Below are positions 38,060 to 47,654 of a DNA stretch of 64,000 nucleotides, piece by piece. The first letter of the stretch is position 1, and each line of letters begins with the position of its first letter. This DNA is from Paraglaciecola arctica. Lineage in GTDB: Bacteria; Pseudomonadota; Gammaproteobacteria; Enterobacterales; Alteromonadaceae. The translations under genes and the position numbers were made by a program. The notes below the pieces were generated by a model. That model had not been told where the DNA came from, ran no database searches, and saw nothing but the letters and a program-made list of their open reading frames with translations. The DNA is taken from assembly GCF_018861065.1 (NCBI RefSeq), contig NZ_JAHKQO010000007.1:37074-101073 (forward strand). The letters run 5' to 3'.

Positions 38060-38527
38060 TTATACCTTAGGCAGTTCTGTGCCATTTATTTGGTTATAAA
38101 TTAATGCAGTTTCAACATGGTTTACTTCTTTTCTTGCCGTAATAGCGTTAAATACAAAGTCTCGTAAATGTTCTGTGTCTCTTAAGCTCGCATGCAATAA
38201 AAAGTCATTTTCTCCTCCCATGTGATAAAGACTTATCACCTCGGGTAAATTAGCTAACTGCTTTTGAAAGGTATCCACAGTAGGGCGACTATGATTAGAA
38301 AGGCGGATAGAAACCATCACCTGAATATTGCCGCCTAAGGCTTTAAAGTCGACGCTTAATTGCGCCCCCTTAATGACCTGCTCAGTTTGCAACTTTTTAA
38401 TTCTTTCAAGGCATGAAGAAGGGGCAAGGCCCACTGATACAGCAATATCTTTATTGTTCATTCTGGCGTCTTTGTATAACGCGGCCAAAATAGCAATATC
38501 TGTTTTATCTAAAGGACGTTTTGTCAT
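38060..38527 (-). CDS. Lrp/AsnC family transcriptional regulator
   Basis: A 155-residue regulator with an N-terminal winged HTH (DKTDIAILAALYKDARMNNKDIAVSVGLAPSSCLERIKKL). A C-terminal RAM/AsnC ligand-binding domain follows (VSLYHMGGENDFLLHASL). The ATG at 38527 overlaps the anmK stop as ATGA, so it is probably translated from the anmK mRNA; the frame extends six residues further without a better start. Target genes are unknown. The convergent M14-like gene is a candidate. Confidence 0.88.
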   Translation of the reverse strand: MTKRPLDKTDIAILAALYKDARMNNKDIAVSVGLAPSSCLERIKKLQTEQVIKGAQLSVDFKALGGNIQVMVSIRLSNHSRPTVDTFQKQLANLPEVISLYHMGGENDFLLHASLRDTEHLRDFVFNAITARKEVNHVETALIYNQINGTELPKV

Positions 38528-39642
38528 TCTACTTTGCCAGGGCACAAAGTGCCCAATACTGCCCCTTTTTTAGCTCCGGTGACACTGGCAATACTGCCAT
38601 GTATATTATTAACATGCGCATAGGCTAGCCACGCAAAGGCCATAGCTTCTACTGCATCCGCTTCAACACCTAACTCATCTGTTGTGAATAGCTCACATTC
38701 ATGTAGCTCGGACTCTAGTTCTTCTACAAGAAATTCATTTCGCGCCCCACCACCGCAGAGATACACTTGCTCTACATCTTTAAATTGTAAAACTTGTTTG
38801 GCAATGGTGTGGGTGGTCAGCATAACTAAAGTCGACTGCACTACCTGTGGATCAACCTCTCGAGATAAATTAGCTAGGTTTTGTTGTAGCCACGGAAGGT
38901 TAAATTGCTCCCGACCCGTGCTTTTAGGTGTCGGCAAACTAAAATAGGGATGCGAGCACAACAGTTGTAATAACTCGGTATCGGCGGAGCGTTGTGCTGC
39001 CCATTGGCCTTTTTCATCATAATCTTTGCCAGTATGTAGTTTACACCAAGCGTCTAACAAGGTATTTCCAGGGCCTGTATCGTAGCCAATAATGGCATCA
39101 CAATCCCGTTGTGGAAGGTAAGTGATATTGGCTATGCCACCAATATTAATTACCACTCTAGATTTATTTGGACTGGCGAATACGGCTTTGTGGAATGCCG
39201 GCACCAAGGGGGCTCCTTGACCGCCTAAGGCCATGTCTTTACGTCTAAAATCGGCGATTACATCAATACCTGTCAGTGCGGCTAGGGTGTTGGGATCGCC
39301 AATTTGTATACTGAAACAATGTTCTCCATGTGGAATATGACGAACTGTTTGTCCATGAGAACCGATTGCTCTAACTTGATCGGGACGAACATAGTTGTCT
39401 TTGAGTAATTGTAGAGATGCTTCAGCAAATACTTCAGCTAACGCCCTGTCGGCGCGTCCCATGCGTTCTATTTCATTTTCGCTAGGTGCACATAGCCTAT
39501 GTAACTCAGCACACAAAGCTGCAGAAAAAGGAAAGGTTTGACAGTCTAGCAGTCGGGGTTGAGAGCCTGAAAAGTCGACTAATGCAACATCCACCCCATC
39601 AATACTGGTACCAGACATTAGTCCTAGGTATAGCTGTGGCAT
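38524..39642 (-). CDS. anmK: Anhydro-N-acetylmuramic acid kinase
   Basis: AnmK phosphorylates and opens 1,6-anhydroMurNAc during peptidoglycan recycling, giving MurNAc-6-phosphate. The 372-residue protein is normal length. Motifs are the ATP-binding GLMSGTSIDGVDVALVDF at the N-terminus, NIGGIANITYLP, GYDTGPGN and LCGGGARNEFL. It lies 8 bases downstream of the mepM-like peptidase, a pairing that joins cell-wall cutting with recycling. The stop overlaps the lrp-type gene. Confidence 0.95.
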   Translation of the reverse strand: MPQLYLGLMSGTSIDGVDVALVDFSGSQPRLLDCQTFPFSAALCAELHRLCAPSENEIERMGRADRALAEVFAEASLQLLKDNYVRPDQVRAIGSHGQTVRHIPHGEHCFSIQIGDPNTLAALTGIDVIADFRRKDMALGGQGAPLVPAFHKAVFASPNKSRVVINIGGIANITYLPQRDCDAIIGYDTGPGNTLLDAWCKLHTGKDYDEKGQWAAQRSADTELLQLLCSHPYFSLPTPKSTGREQFNLPWLQQNLANLSREVDPQVVQSTLVMLTTHTIAKQVLQFKDVEQVYLCGGGARNEFLVEELESELHECELFTTDELGVEADAVEAMAFAWLAYAHVNNIHGSIASVTGAKKGAVLGTLCPGKVE

Positions 39643-39650
39643 AACAGGCC

Positions 39651-40952
39651 TTAATTCATTGCTAACATTATACGTTTGTTATTATTTAGCTGCTGCAATC
39701 TGTTTTTAGCAATATCGATAAATTTTTGTTTTTCTTTATTTTCAATGGGTTGCGCTTTCGGTAAATCTACAGTGCGTGGATTGCGATGCACACCGTCTAC
39801 TAAAAATTCATAATGCAAATGCGGACCAGAAGCTAGACCTGTCGAGCCAACAGTTCCTATCAATTGCCCTTGCTTAACGGTTTGCCCTCTTTTAACTTTA
39901 CGCTTGGTAAAGTGTAGATATTTGGTTACATATTTTTCACCGTGTTGGATAAAAACATGATGACCGTTGTATTTGTCATAGCTTGATTTGATGACTTTAC
40001 CATCACCTGCGGCGATAACTGGGGTGCCACGATCTGCTGCATAGTCTACGCCTCGGTGAGCCTTCCAGCGTTTTTGAACAGGGTGAAAACGGCGCTTTTT
40101 AAAGCTTGAACTAATGTATCTGAAGTTAACCGGTGCGCGCAAAAAACTCTTACGCATACTACGACCTTCAGGGGTGTAGAAATTACCATCTTGATAACGA
40201 ATGGCAGTGTAGGTTTCGCCTTGATTGACAAACTGCGCGGCTACTATGTCGCCATTTTCAATGAACTCTCCATTAATGTAATGCTCTTCAAACATTACAT
40301 AAAAACTGTCGCCAGCTCTCAGGCCTAAAGCAAAGTCGATATCCCAACCAAAAATGCCGGCTACTTGCATGATTTGGTTATTGGATAAATTGGCCTTTAA
40401 GCCCGCATTCCAAAAACTGTTGGTGACATCACCTTGGGTGTAATTTAAACGGGTATCTACTTCAAGAGTTTCAATTGTACTTGTGAAAGCGTTGTCTTCA
40501 GCTTTGGTAATGACTAATGTTTCGGTGTTTGTATAGGGATAATGTAAGGATACTAACTGACCTAATGGGTCAATTTGTAATTCTAAAACGTCACCAGGCA
40601 TTATCTTTAGTAATTTTTTTGCTTGAGTTCCCGCTTTGCTGACATGGTAAGTTTGTTGAGGAGACAGGCCAACGCGTTTAAATATTGTGGCTAAGTTGTC
40701 CCCCTTTTTGACAACTACAGACTGAGGGGTGTTCATTTCCTCTACAATAGAAAAGTCTTCTACTTTGAAATTATCAAAGTTAACATCTAAATCGTATCGT
40801 TTACCAATTTCTAAAGTCGTGGCAGCGTTTTTGATAGCACTCACGGGTTTAGAGGGAAAAAGAATCAAAACGAACAAAAATCCCGCTACCCCAGATATAA
40901 ACCATCTGTGCGGTTTAGGCATATTATTAAAGGTCTTTTTAATCACAAACAC
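39651..40952 (-). CDS. mepM: M23 family murein endopeptidase (MepM-like)
   Basis: A 433-residue envelope protein with one N-terminal membrane anchor (about 17-35), an OapA/LysM-like region (SVVVKKGDNLATIFKRVGL, about 72-115) and a C-terminal M23 domain. Zinc motifs are HRGVDYA (HxxxD) and GPHLHYEF (HxH). It should cut peptidoglycan cross-links for wall expansion. The start is GTG at 40952. The resulting FNNMPKPHR matches the N-terminus of E. coli MepM (FNNLPRPHR), supporting this start although no SD is clear. It is followed by anmK and divergent from tyrS, an arrangement shared with many gammaproteobacteria. Confidence 0.9.
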   Translation of the reverse strand: MFVIKKTFNNMPKPHRWFISGVAGFLFVLILFPSKPVSAIKNAATTLEIGKRYDLDVNFDNFKVEDFSIVEEMNTPQSVVVKKGDNLATIFKRVGLSPQQTYHVSKAGTQAKKLLKIMPGDVLELQIDPLGQLVSLHYPYTNTETLVITKAEDNAFTSTIETLEVDTRLNYTQGDVTNSFWNAGLKANLSNNQIMQVAGIFGWDIDFALGLRAGDSFYVMFEEHYINGEFIENGDIVAAQFVNQGETYTAIRYQDGNFYTPEGRSMRKSFLRAPVNFRYISSSFKKRRFHPVQKRWKAHRGVDYAADRGTPVIAAGDGKVIKSSYDKYNGHHVFIQHGEKYVTKYLHFTKRKVKRGQTVKQGQLIGTVGSTGLASGPHLHYEFLVDGVHRNPRTVDLPKAQPIENKEKQKFIDIAKNRLQQLNNNKRIMLAMN

Positions 40953-41154
40953 ACTACACTTTTTCGAACATAACTGCAGAATATATGGATTACCAAGGAT
41001 TTTCCAGTTAAGGGTGGTTTTTTGAGTAGTTTATTAGGTGTAGCTAATCACTTTAAGTTATTGTTAAAAATACTATTGCCCTTTCATTGCAAGGGCTTGC
41101 CAAGTAAAATGTTCACAACGAATTAAATAGTAGATTTTTAACAAGGTTACAAAA

Positions 41155-42354
41155 ATGTCAGATTGGCAAAGTGCAATGGCTGAAATTCAGCGCGGAGCAG
41201 AAGAAATATTAATAGAAGACGAACTGATTGCCAAACTAAAAACTGGCAAGCCTCTAAAAATCAAAGCGGGATTTGATCCAACTGCTCCAGATTTGCATTT
41301 AGGTCATACCGTATTAATCAACAAGTTGCGCACTTTTCAGCAGCTAGGCCATGAGATTATCTTTCTGATTGGCGATTTTACCGGCTTGATAGGTGATCCA
41401 ACTGGTAAAAATGTCACTAGAAAACCTCTGACGAAGGAAGACGTATTAGCTAACGCTGAAACCTACAAAGAACAAGTATTCAAAATACTTGACCCTGAAA
41501 AAACAACCATTAGTTTTAATTCACAGTGGATGGATAAGTTGGGCGCTGCAGGAATGATTAAACTAGCCTCTAATCAAACTGTAGCAAGGATGTTAGAGCG
41601 TGATGATTTTAAAAAACGTTATGCTGGTGGTCAACCTATTGCTATCCATGAGTTTCTTTATCCATTAGTGCAAGGTTGGGATTCTGTTGCCTTAAAAGCA
41701 GATGTTGAACTCGGTGGTACCGATCAAAGATTTAATCTACTGATGGGCAGAGAGTTGCAAAAATCAGAAGGTCAAAGTCAGCAAACCGTATTGATGATGC
41801 CGTTACTTGAAGGTTTAGATGGCGTTCAAAAAATGTCGAAGTCTTTGGGTAATTACATAGGGATCACCGATGCGCCTAATGACATGTTTGGAAAAATTAT
41901 GTCTATTTCTGATGATTTAATGTGGCGCTATTATGATTTATTGAGCTTTAGGCCTAAGAAGGACATCGAACTCATTAAACAACAAGTTGCAGGTGGTTTA
42001 AATCCTAGAGATACAAAAATTGAGTTGGCGAAAGAGATAATTGCGCGTTTCCATACCCAACAAGATGCTGACGCGGCTCACCAAGATTTTATCCAACGTT
42101 TTCAGAAAAATGCCATACCTGATGAAATGCCGGAGTTTGAATTTGTCGTACCCAGTGAAGGTTTGATGATCGCCAACGTTCTTAAAGAAACAGCCTTAGT
42201 TAATTCGACCTCGGATGCAATGCGCATGATCAAACAAGGGGCGGTTAAGCTAGATGGCGAAAAAGTAGATAACGTTAAACATCAGTTTACTGAAGCTTTG
42301 CAGGTGGTTTTGCAGATCGGCAAGCGTAAATTTGCTCGTATAACTTTTAAATAA
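41155..42354 (+). CDS. tyrS: Tyrosyl-tRNA synthetase
   Basis: A class I aminoacyl-tRNA synthetase, 399 residues. The HIGH motif appears as HLGHT ([12 protein letters not shown]) and KMSKS is exact ([13 protein letters not shown]). A C-terminal S4 RNA-binding domain (about 340-399) carries [20 protein letters not shown]. The sequence is of the TyrZ-like subtype by length and motif context. AAGG lies upstream of the ATG. The leader contains a small hairpin (GCCCTT/AAGGGC, 41078-41096) with no U tract, so I do not call an attenuator. Confidence 0.96.
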   Translation: MSDWQSAMAEIQRGAEEILIEDELIAKLKTGKPLKIKAGFDPTAPDLHLGHTVLINKLRTFQQLGHEIIFLIGDFTGLIGDPTGKNVTRKPLTKEDVLANAETYKEQVFKILDPEKTTISFNSQWMDKLGAAGMIKLASNQTVARMLERDDFKKRYAGGQPIAIHEFLYPLVQGWDSVALKADVELGGTDQRFNLLMGRELQKSEGQSQQTVLMMPLLEGLDGVQKMSKSLGNYIGITDAPNDMFGKIMSISDDLMWRYYDLLSFRPKKDIELIKQQVAGGLNPRDTKIELAKEIIARFHTQQDADAAHQDFIQRFQKNAIPDEMPEFEFVVPSEGLMIANVLKETALVNSTSDAMRMIKQGAVKLDGEKVDNVKHQFTEALQVVLQIGKRKFARITFK

Positions 42355-42361
42355 ACACCTA

Positions 42362-42387
42362 GGGCCAATTTTTATTGAGGTTGGCCC
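42362..42387. terminator. Hairpin between convergent tyrS and DUF2721
   Basis: GGGCCAA (42362-42368) pairs with TTGGCCC (42381-42387) over 7 bases with a 12-base AT-rich loop. It lies 8 bases past the tyrS stop. The U tract is missing, so terminator function is moderate. Confidence 0.5.
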
Positions 42388-42424
42388 AACCCTTTAAAAT
42401 GCCCAGACAACTCCCGTTGTGGTT

Positions 42425-42847
42425 TTATTGATTTTTGGTGGTTTTATGCCAAGTACGTTTTTTGGATGGCAAGTTTAGGTGACTTAAATGCAAATCAAGG
42501 GCTTCAACAGATATGTGAATTTCCCTTACTGATAACCACAGCGAATACAAAAGCAGCACTAAGCTAGAGGCGAATATTGTGCTACCTATAGTTTGATATT
42601 CAGCATAAATTGCCAACATTGATAATACACACAAGAAAAAACTACCCATGCCAGCACCTTGCATATTTTTAATCAGTTGAATTCTAGCGCGTAAACTTTT
42701 GATTTGTTGCTGATCATTTTCGTTGCTTTCACCTAAATCAAAATTTCTTATGATACTGGCTAAGGCTAAAAAACGGTTGGTATAGGCGAGCAACAATAGC
42801 GATATCGCAGGGAATAACATGGCTGGTGTTGTTAAGGTTATATCCAT
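42425..42847 (-). CDS. DUF2721 membrane protein
   Basis: A 140-residue inner-membrane protein of unknown function. There are three hydrophobic segments: one at the N-terminus (about 9-32) and two in the middle (about 68-85 and 90-108). Between the first two is a charged helix with LRARIQLIKNMQGAGMGSFF, typical of DUF2721. The C-terminus is basic. It lies 18 bases after the rhodanese gene and is convergent with tyrS. Confidence 0.8.
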   Translation of the reverse strand: MDITLTTPAMLFPAISLLLLAYTNRFLALASIIRNFDLGESNENDQQQIKSLRARIQLIKNMQGAGMGSFFLCVLSMLAIYAEYQTIGSTIFASSLVLLLYSLWLSVREIHISVEALDLHLSHLNLPSKKRTWHKTTKNQ

Positions 42848-42865
42848 TTGTGAGCTTAACTGGCG

Positions 42866-43240
42866 TTACTTTTCGACAGTTAAGCCTTGTTTTTGCCAAG
42901 CCAACATATCACCTTCAAGATGACTGAGGTTTTCATAGCCTTCTTTTATTAGGGCCTCAGCGGCTTTTCCTGCTCTATAACCTGAACGACAATACAGCAC
43001 AATAGGTTTTTCCTTTGACGAAGACAAAATTGCTGGGTTATCAACAATTTCACTTAAAGGAACATTTATGGCATTGGGCACATGCCCTTTTTGAAATTCT
43101 TCAGGGGTACGAACATCTACTATGACTAGACTATTCGTTTCTGCAGCTAATAATTGTTGTTGGGTAATAGTACTGATGTTACCCGAATAAGCTGAAAAGC
43201 TGAGTAAGCCTAATACCCAAAATACGGTGCGTTTAAACAT
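42866..43240 (-). CDS. Exported rhodanese-like protein
   Basis: A 124-residue single-domain rhodanese with a signal peptide (about 1-19, cut near AYSG), so it is likely periplasmic. The active loop is YCRSGYRAG with the catalytic Cys, and the substrate-entry motif is VDVRTPEEFQKGHVPNAINVPL. Members move sulfane sulfur or act in redox homeostasis, and the acceptor is not known here. It leads the DUF2721 gene by 18 bases. Confidence 0.9.
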   Translation of the reverse strand: MFKRTVFWVLGLLSFSAYSGNISTITQQQLLAAETNSLVIVDVRTPEEFQKGHVPNAINVPLSEIVDNPAILSSSKEKPIVLYCRSGYRAGKAAEALIKEGYENLSHLEGDMLAWQKQGLTVEK

Positions 43241-43351
43241 AATAAAGGTCTCTTTTGTGACTCACATAGTAAGTTAGTGATAGTAATAAGGACAATTCAT
43301 AGTGTAAAGCACAATTGCGGTAACATGCGCATTTCTAATTAGCTATTGAGT

Positions 43352-44314
43352 TTATTGGGCGAGTGAAAATGACCAAGCACAACCCATAAAATATAGTGTT
43401 AACCATACCCAAGTGGCGCGATTTATTGCTGCTAACGTTCGGTTGTTATCGGCTAGTATTATTTGCCTGCTGCCACCGCATTTTGTGGTGCGTATTTTTC
43501 GTGAATCGTAGTAGGCAGGACCTCCAAGTTCAATACCTAGGCTGGAACCGCACAGATTTAAAACAAACAGGTGATTGCATTGATAACTAATCTGTTGAAA
43601 TAACGCCTTAATACCCAGGCTAATATTCACTGCCAACACAATGCTCACGCTAGCGAGCTTACTAGGAAGCCACTGCAATATATTGCTTAAGTAGCGTACT
43701 GGTTGGCCAAAATACTTAAACCTTTCTAACTTTATGTTCCAACTCAACGACATTTCGTAGACAAATCGATAGAGTAGTGCGCCAACGCCGCCTGTTAGTA
43801 GATACCAAAAAATGACGCCGCAATATTGATAGCTAAATCGCAATAATAGTGACTCAATATTAGCTTTGACTATGCCCATTGGCGACATTGTTTCGGTTTT
43901 TCTGATGACTATTTGTGATACAGCGTGGCGCGCTAACATCTTTTGTTGTTTTGCCAATGCAGCGGTAACTTTGGCTGTTTGTTTAGGTATATCTTGAAAG
44001 CGCAAAGCCACAAGCAGCATTAATGCTTCAAAAAATATCGGATATTCGGATAAGTATGTGAACAGTGCCAGTATTACGTAAAACGGCAACAATAAAACAA
44101 TACAAGCTAGGCTGCCTGATAGTTTCTGTTGCCCGGTTGAATTGAGGTTGTTTGAAAGTACTTTGGCCTGCATACCCGCAGCTAATGCCTTCATAAAGCT
44201 AACAGGGTGATATTTGTCAGGCCAAGGTAAATAACGTTCGGTAAAAACAACTAGCAACAATACCCAGAAAGACAACAGTTGTTCACTAATTAAGGTATTG
44301 ATAATGCTATTCAT
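43352..44314 (-). CDS. Divergent CobD/CbiB-like membrane protein
   Basis: A 320-residue membrane protein with four to six hydrophobic helices. It resembles adenosylcobinamide-phosphate synthase (CbiB/CobD), with DKYHPVSFMKALA, VKANIESLLLRFSYQY, GGVGALLYRFVYE and GGPAYYDSRKIR. The early LGDP-type acidic motif of CbiB is not conserved (TERYLPWPDK). No other cobalamin gene lies in the window, so its activity in B12 synthesis is doubtful. The ATG overlaps the mtnN stop by one base (TAATG), implying coupled translation. Confidence 0.7.
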   Translation of the reverse strand: MNSIINTLISEQLLSFWVLLLVVFTERYLPWPDKYHPVSFMKALAAGMQAKVLSNNLNSTGQQKLSGSLACIVLLLPFYVILALFTYLSEYPIFFEALMLLVALRFQDIPKQTAKVTAALAKQQKMLARHAVSQIVIRKTETMSPMGIVKANIESLLLRFSYQYCGVIFWYLLTGGVGALLYRFVYEMSLSWNIKLERFKYFGQPVRYLSNILQWLPSKLASVSIVLAVNISLGIKALFQQISYQCNHLFVLNLCGSSLGIELGGPAYYDSRKIRTTKCGGSRQIILADNNRTLAAINRATWVWLTLYFMGCAWSFSLAQ

Positions 44315-45009
44315 TAGGCCAATTTCGAAATTGTTTGCATCACTAAGGTGGCTGAATTTTTGGCTGCTTGGTCTAGGTAGGCTTCAAATGAAACCGTTGA
44401 GGTTTTACCGGCGATATCAGATAACGAACGAATCACTAAAAAAGGAATGCCTAACAAATGGCAACTTTGGGCAATGGCAACGCCTTCCATTTCTACTGCA
44501 CAAACATCAGGGAAGTTTCTACGAATAACCGCTGCGGCCTCATCACTTCCAACAAAGGAATCACCGGTACAAATAAGTCCTTGTTGTACTTGCACGTTGT
44601 TTAGGCTGGAGGTCGCGCTTGCGGCGTGTTTAAGTATACTTTTGTCACATTCAAAATATGCAGGCATACCCGCGTTTTGGCCTAGTTCATAACCAAAATG
44701 GGTAAGATCTGCATCATGGTGTCGTAACTCAGTTGCTATAACGATATCACCAATATTAAGATGACTAGAAAACCCACCTGCGGATCCCGTATTTATGACA
44801 TAGTCTGGTGCAAAATGATGGATCACCACACTAGTTGAAACAGAGGCTGCCACTTTACCAATTCCACACTTAACTAGAGCAACGTCTACATCTCCCAGTT
44901 TGCCCACATAAACTGTTAGATGATTAAACGTTTGTATTTGGCAATTCTGTAATGAGTCTCGGATAAGAGTTATTTCTTCATCCATGGCACCTAAAATAGC
45001 TATCTTCAT
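44314..45009 (-). CDS. mtnN: 5'-methylthioadenosine/S-adenosylhomocysteine nucleosidase
   Basis: MtnN cleaves methylthioadenosine and S-adenosylhomocysteine, removing SAM by-products and feeding AI-2 synthesis. The 231-residue protein matches E. coli (232). Motifs are MKIAILGAMDEEI at the N-terminus, NTGSAGGF, AVEMEGVAIAQ with the catalytic-site Glu and the catalytic Asp in SLSDIAG. It is coupled to the CobD-like gene by a one-base overlap. Confidence 0.95.
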   Translation of the reverse strand: MKIAILGAMDEEITLIRDSLQNCQIQTFNHLTVYVGKLGDVDVALVKCGIGKVAASVSTSVVIHHFAPDYVINTGSAGGFSSHLNIGDIVIATELRHHDADLTHFGYELGQNAGMPAYFECDKSILKHAASATSSLNNVQVQQGLICTGDSFVGSDEAAAVIRRNFPDVCAVEMEGVAIAQSCHLLGIPFLVIRSLSDIAGKTSTVSFEAYLDQAAKNSATLVMQTISKLA

Positions 45010-45138
45010 ATGGTTTTCTTAATTTTCAATTAGTTAAATCAATAGTACCTAAGTTTAATACGTCTGCTAGTGTTATAAAACAATTCAAAGGCGATCAGAC
45101 TCTAAGGTGTGCGTTCTAGTGACTACAAAAGGTAACTT

Positions 45139-46299
45139 ATGCGAGTTTTAAGTGTTTGCTTCATGTTTGTTATTTTGTCTGCTTGCCAGTCTATTCCTGA
45201 TGTGACATTTCTTAAAAGTGATTTACTGTTCGATCAAGGTTTTGATGGCTTTGCAGATATTCCCATCGAAACTGAAAAGGACATTTTTGAATTAAATCAA
45301 GAAGCTAAAGCATTCGCAAGGTCTTCAGTAAAGGGGGTATTTAAACCAGAGGAAAAAATTGAAACTTTAGTTCAGCATATATTCTCTCGTTCTGATTTAA
45401 ATTTACTGTATCGAGCAGATGCAAACACCGTCGCCAATCAGACTTTTCAGAATCGTGCCGCTAACTGCCTTTCAATGTCAATAATGACTTTTGCGCTTGC
45501 TCAAGAGCTAGGTTTTGAAGTGCGCTTTCAAGATATTAAAGTTCCAGAATATTGGACTATTAGAGAAGGACAAAGTTTACTCAATAGGCACATTAATCTT
45601 CAAATACTCCCTAGACAAAAAAATCGAATACATTTTCATTTCAAGAAGAAGGGGTACGAGGTTGATTTTGATGCGCAAGCGACTCGCCAGCATTTTCCGA
45701 AAACATTGCTTAAGCGTAAACAGGTGGTTGCGATGTTTCACAATAACAATGGCGCTGACGCTCTTCTAAAAAACGACTACGTTAAAGCTTATGCTTATTT
45801 TAGGTCCGCTATTTTACAATCACCTGATTTATCTTCAGCTTTTGCAAATTTAGGCTATTTATATCGACTTAGTGGTCACTACGCGTTTTCAGAAAATGCT
45901 TATTTACAAGCCATTAAAACAGACAAAAACAATCTGTCGGCCTGGCGCAATTTGTCGCATTTGTACCGATACATGGGGCAACACCAAAAAGCTAAGGACA
46001 TCGTTAGTCGGGTTGCACGCAAACGAGCTAGCAATCCTTTTTTTCATATCAACAAGGGTGATCAAGCATTTGAAAAACAGCAATGGGAAGTGGCATTGCA
46101 GCATTATAAGCGAGCTTTGAAATTAGATAGAAGTTATCACGAAGTATTTTTCGGATTAGCGAAAACTTACTTTGCATTGGGTGACTTTCAACGTAGTCAG
46201 CATTTTTTGCAGCTCGCAAAAAAGAAATCAAGAACAGCTCAAGAGCAAACTATTTATCAAGGAAAATTAAAGTTGTTAGCTAGTATTAAGTCAGGATAA
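45139..46299 (+). CDS. Transglutaminase-like/TPR lipoprotein, copy 1
   Basis: A 386-residue lipoprotein with leader MRVLSVCFMFVILSAC (lipobox LSAC, Cys16). The N-terminal half (about 90-180) has a transglutaminase-like core: Cys in RAANCLSMSIM, His in NRHINLQI and Asp in EVDFDAQ form a plausible catalytic triad. The C-terminal half (about 205-375) has four or five TPR units (AYAYFRSAILQSPDL, AFANLGYLYRLSGHYAFS, ALQHYKRALKLDRSY). Proteolysis or cross-linking of an envelope partner is an inference. AAAGGT lies before the ATG. The next gene is a paralogue. Confidence 0.8.
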   Translation: MRVLSVCFMFVILSACQSIPDVTFLKSDLLFDQGFDGFADIPIETEKDIFELNQEAKAFARSSVKGVFKPEEKIETLVQHIFSRSDLNLLYRADANTVANQTFQNRAANCLSMSIMTFALAQELGFEVRFQDIKVPEYWTIREGQSLLNRHINLQILPRQKNRIHFHFKKKGYEVDFDAQATRQHFPKTLLKRKQVVAMFHNNNGADALLKNDYVKAYAYFRSAILQSPDLSSAFANLGYLYRLSGHYAFSENAYLQAIKTDKNNLSAWRNLSHLYRYMGQHQKAKDIVSRVARKRASNPFFHINKGDQAFEKQQWEVALQHYKRALKLDRSYHEVFFGLAKTYFALGDFQRSQHFLQLAKKKSRTAQEQTIYQGKLKLLASIKSG

Positions 46300-46386
46300 A
46301 ACCACTAGTTATTAAGATGAATAAAGTAGCAGTTCATTGTAATTAACGCTATGTTAATAATATGTTAATTTTGCTTGGGCATTATT

Positions 46387-47556
46387 ATGCTGCGGTTTTC
46401 CTCTATTCAGAATGTTTTGATTTCTTCAATTTTTGCTGTTTTATTTAGTGCATGTCAATCTACTGTGGTAAACGTTGCTCCCACAGATAATCTATTACAC
46501 GACCAAGGATATTTAGGATTTTCTACTGTAAACATTGAATCTGAACATCAAGTGTTTTTTTTGGATGAAACGGCTAAGGCCTTTGTAGGCTCCACAATTG
46601 AGCCCTATAAAAATAAACTTGACCAAATGGAAGCCTTAGTTAAAGCCATATTCGATCGTTCAGAGTTAAATTTGTTATATCAAGGTGACGCCAACACCAT
46701 AGCAAATGATACCTTTAAGGCACGAGCCGCAAATTGTTTGTCCATGTCTATCATGACTTACGCCTTGGCTACTGAAGCTGGATTTGAAGTAAATTTTCAA
46801 GAAATTATGATCCCAGAATACTGGACCCGACGAGCTGGTTTTAGCCTGTTAAACGGGCATATAAACCTTAAAATGTTAACGCCTAAAGATCCCAATGTTT
46901 ATTTATTCAATACTCGAAGTTATCAGGTTGATTTTGACCCGCAGTCATCTAGGCGCGGATTACCCAAAAAAATCGTTAGCAAAAAAGCGATTTTATCTAT
47001 GTTTTATAACAATAAGGGCGCCGATGCGGTGTTACGCAAAGATTACTTGTCTGCTTATGCTTATTTTCGTGAGGCCTTGCGAATCCAACCAAACTTTCAT
47101 TCTGCATGGATTAATCTGGGTATAGTGTACCGGTTAAGCGGTTACTTTCCTCAAGCAGAAAGTGCTTATCATCATGCACTTACAATAAACACTGATAGTC
47201 TGACGGCCATGGAAAATTTAGCCTATTTATATAAACTCACTAATCGTATGGTAGAAGCCGAAGAAATTTTAAGCAAAGTGGCAGATCGAAGAAACAATAA
47301 CCCCTACTATCACGTTGATTTAGGTGAGCAACAAATGGAACAGCAGCATTGGGACCAAGCTCTCGAACATTTTCGCAAAGCTCTCGCTTTAGATAGAAAT
47401 AAACATGAAGTGTATTTTGGTCTGGCCCGCGCCTATTTTGAAATTGGCGAATTGCAACAAAGTGAACGCTATTTAAAACAAGCCAAAAATAAAGCTCGTA
47501 ATAAACAAGATGAACAAATGTATCAATCTAAATTAGAGTTTTTGAGTCGCCTATAA
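46387..47556 (+). CDS. Transglutaminase-like/TPR lipoprotein, copy 2
   Basis: A 389-residue paralogue of the upstream gene with the same layout: lipobox FSAC with Cys23, the same core Cys (RAANCLSMSIM), His (NGHINLKM) and Asp (QVDFDPQS), and C-terminal TPR units. The two differ most in their N-termini and in the loop after the His motif, so this is an old duplication. I use the ATG at 46387; a TTG four codons upstream is possible and no strong SD is seen for either. It lies 87 bases after copy 1, probably in the same transcript. Confidence 0.8.
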   Translation: MLRFSSIQNVLISSIFAVLFSACQSTVVNVAPTDNLLHDQGYLGFSTVNIESEHQVFFLDETAKAFVGSTIEPYKNKLDQMEALVKAIFDRSELNLLYQGDANTIANDTFKARAANCLSMSIMTYALATEAGFEVNFQEIMIPEYWTRRAGFSLLNGHINLKMLTPKDPNVYLFNTRSYQVDFDPQSSRRGLPKKIVSKKAILSMFYNNKGADAVLRKDYLSAYAYFREALRIQPNFHSAWINLGIVYRLSGYFPQAESAYHHALTINTDSLTAMENLAYLYKLTNRMVEAEEILSKVADRRNNNPYYHVDLGEQQMEQQHWDQALEHFRKALALDRNKHEVYFGLARAYFEIGELQQSERYLKQAKNKARNKQDEQMYQSKLEFLSRL

Positions 47557-47585
47557 ATTCAAGAAACAAGGCTTTTAGTCATGCA

Positions 47586-47611
47586 AACCGCCTAATTGAT
47601 ATCAGGCGGTT
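47586..47611. terminator. Hairpin between convergent genes after the TPR pair
   Basis: AACCGCCT (47586-47593) and AGGCGGTT (47604-47611) form a perfect 8-base stem around a 10-base loop. It lies 30 bases past the copy 2 stop. No U tract follows on the plus strand; TTT follows on the minus strand. Confidence 0.5.
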
Positions 47612-47654
47612 GATTATTATTAAGGGAGATCTGGTCACCTAGCTCAGTCTAAAT

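Noticed and set aside
41078..41096. GCCCTT/AAGGGC hairpin in the tyrS leader, possible attenuator.
   Set aside because: The stem is only 6 bases and there is no U tract or T-box-like sequence, so attenuation is not supported.
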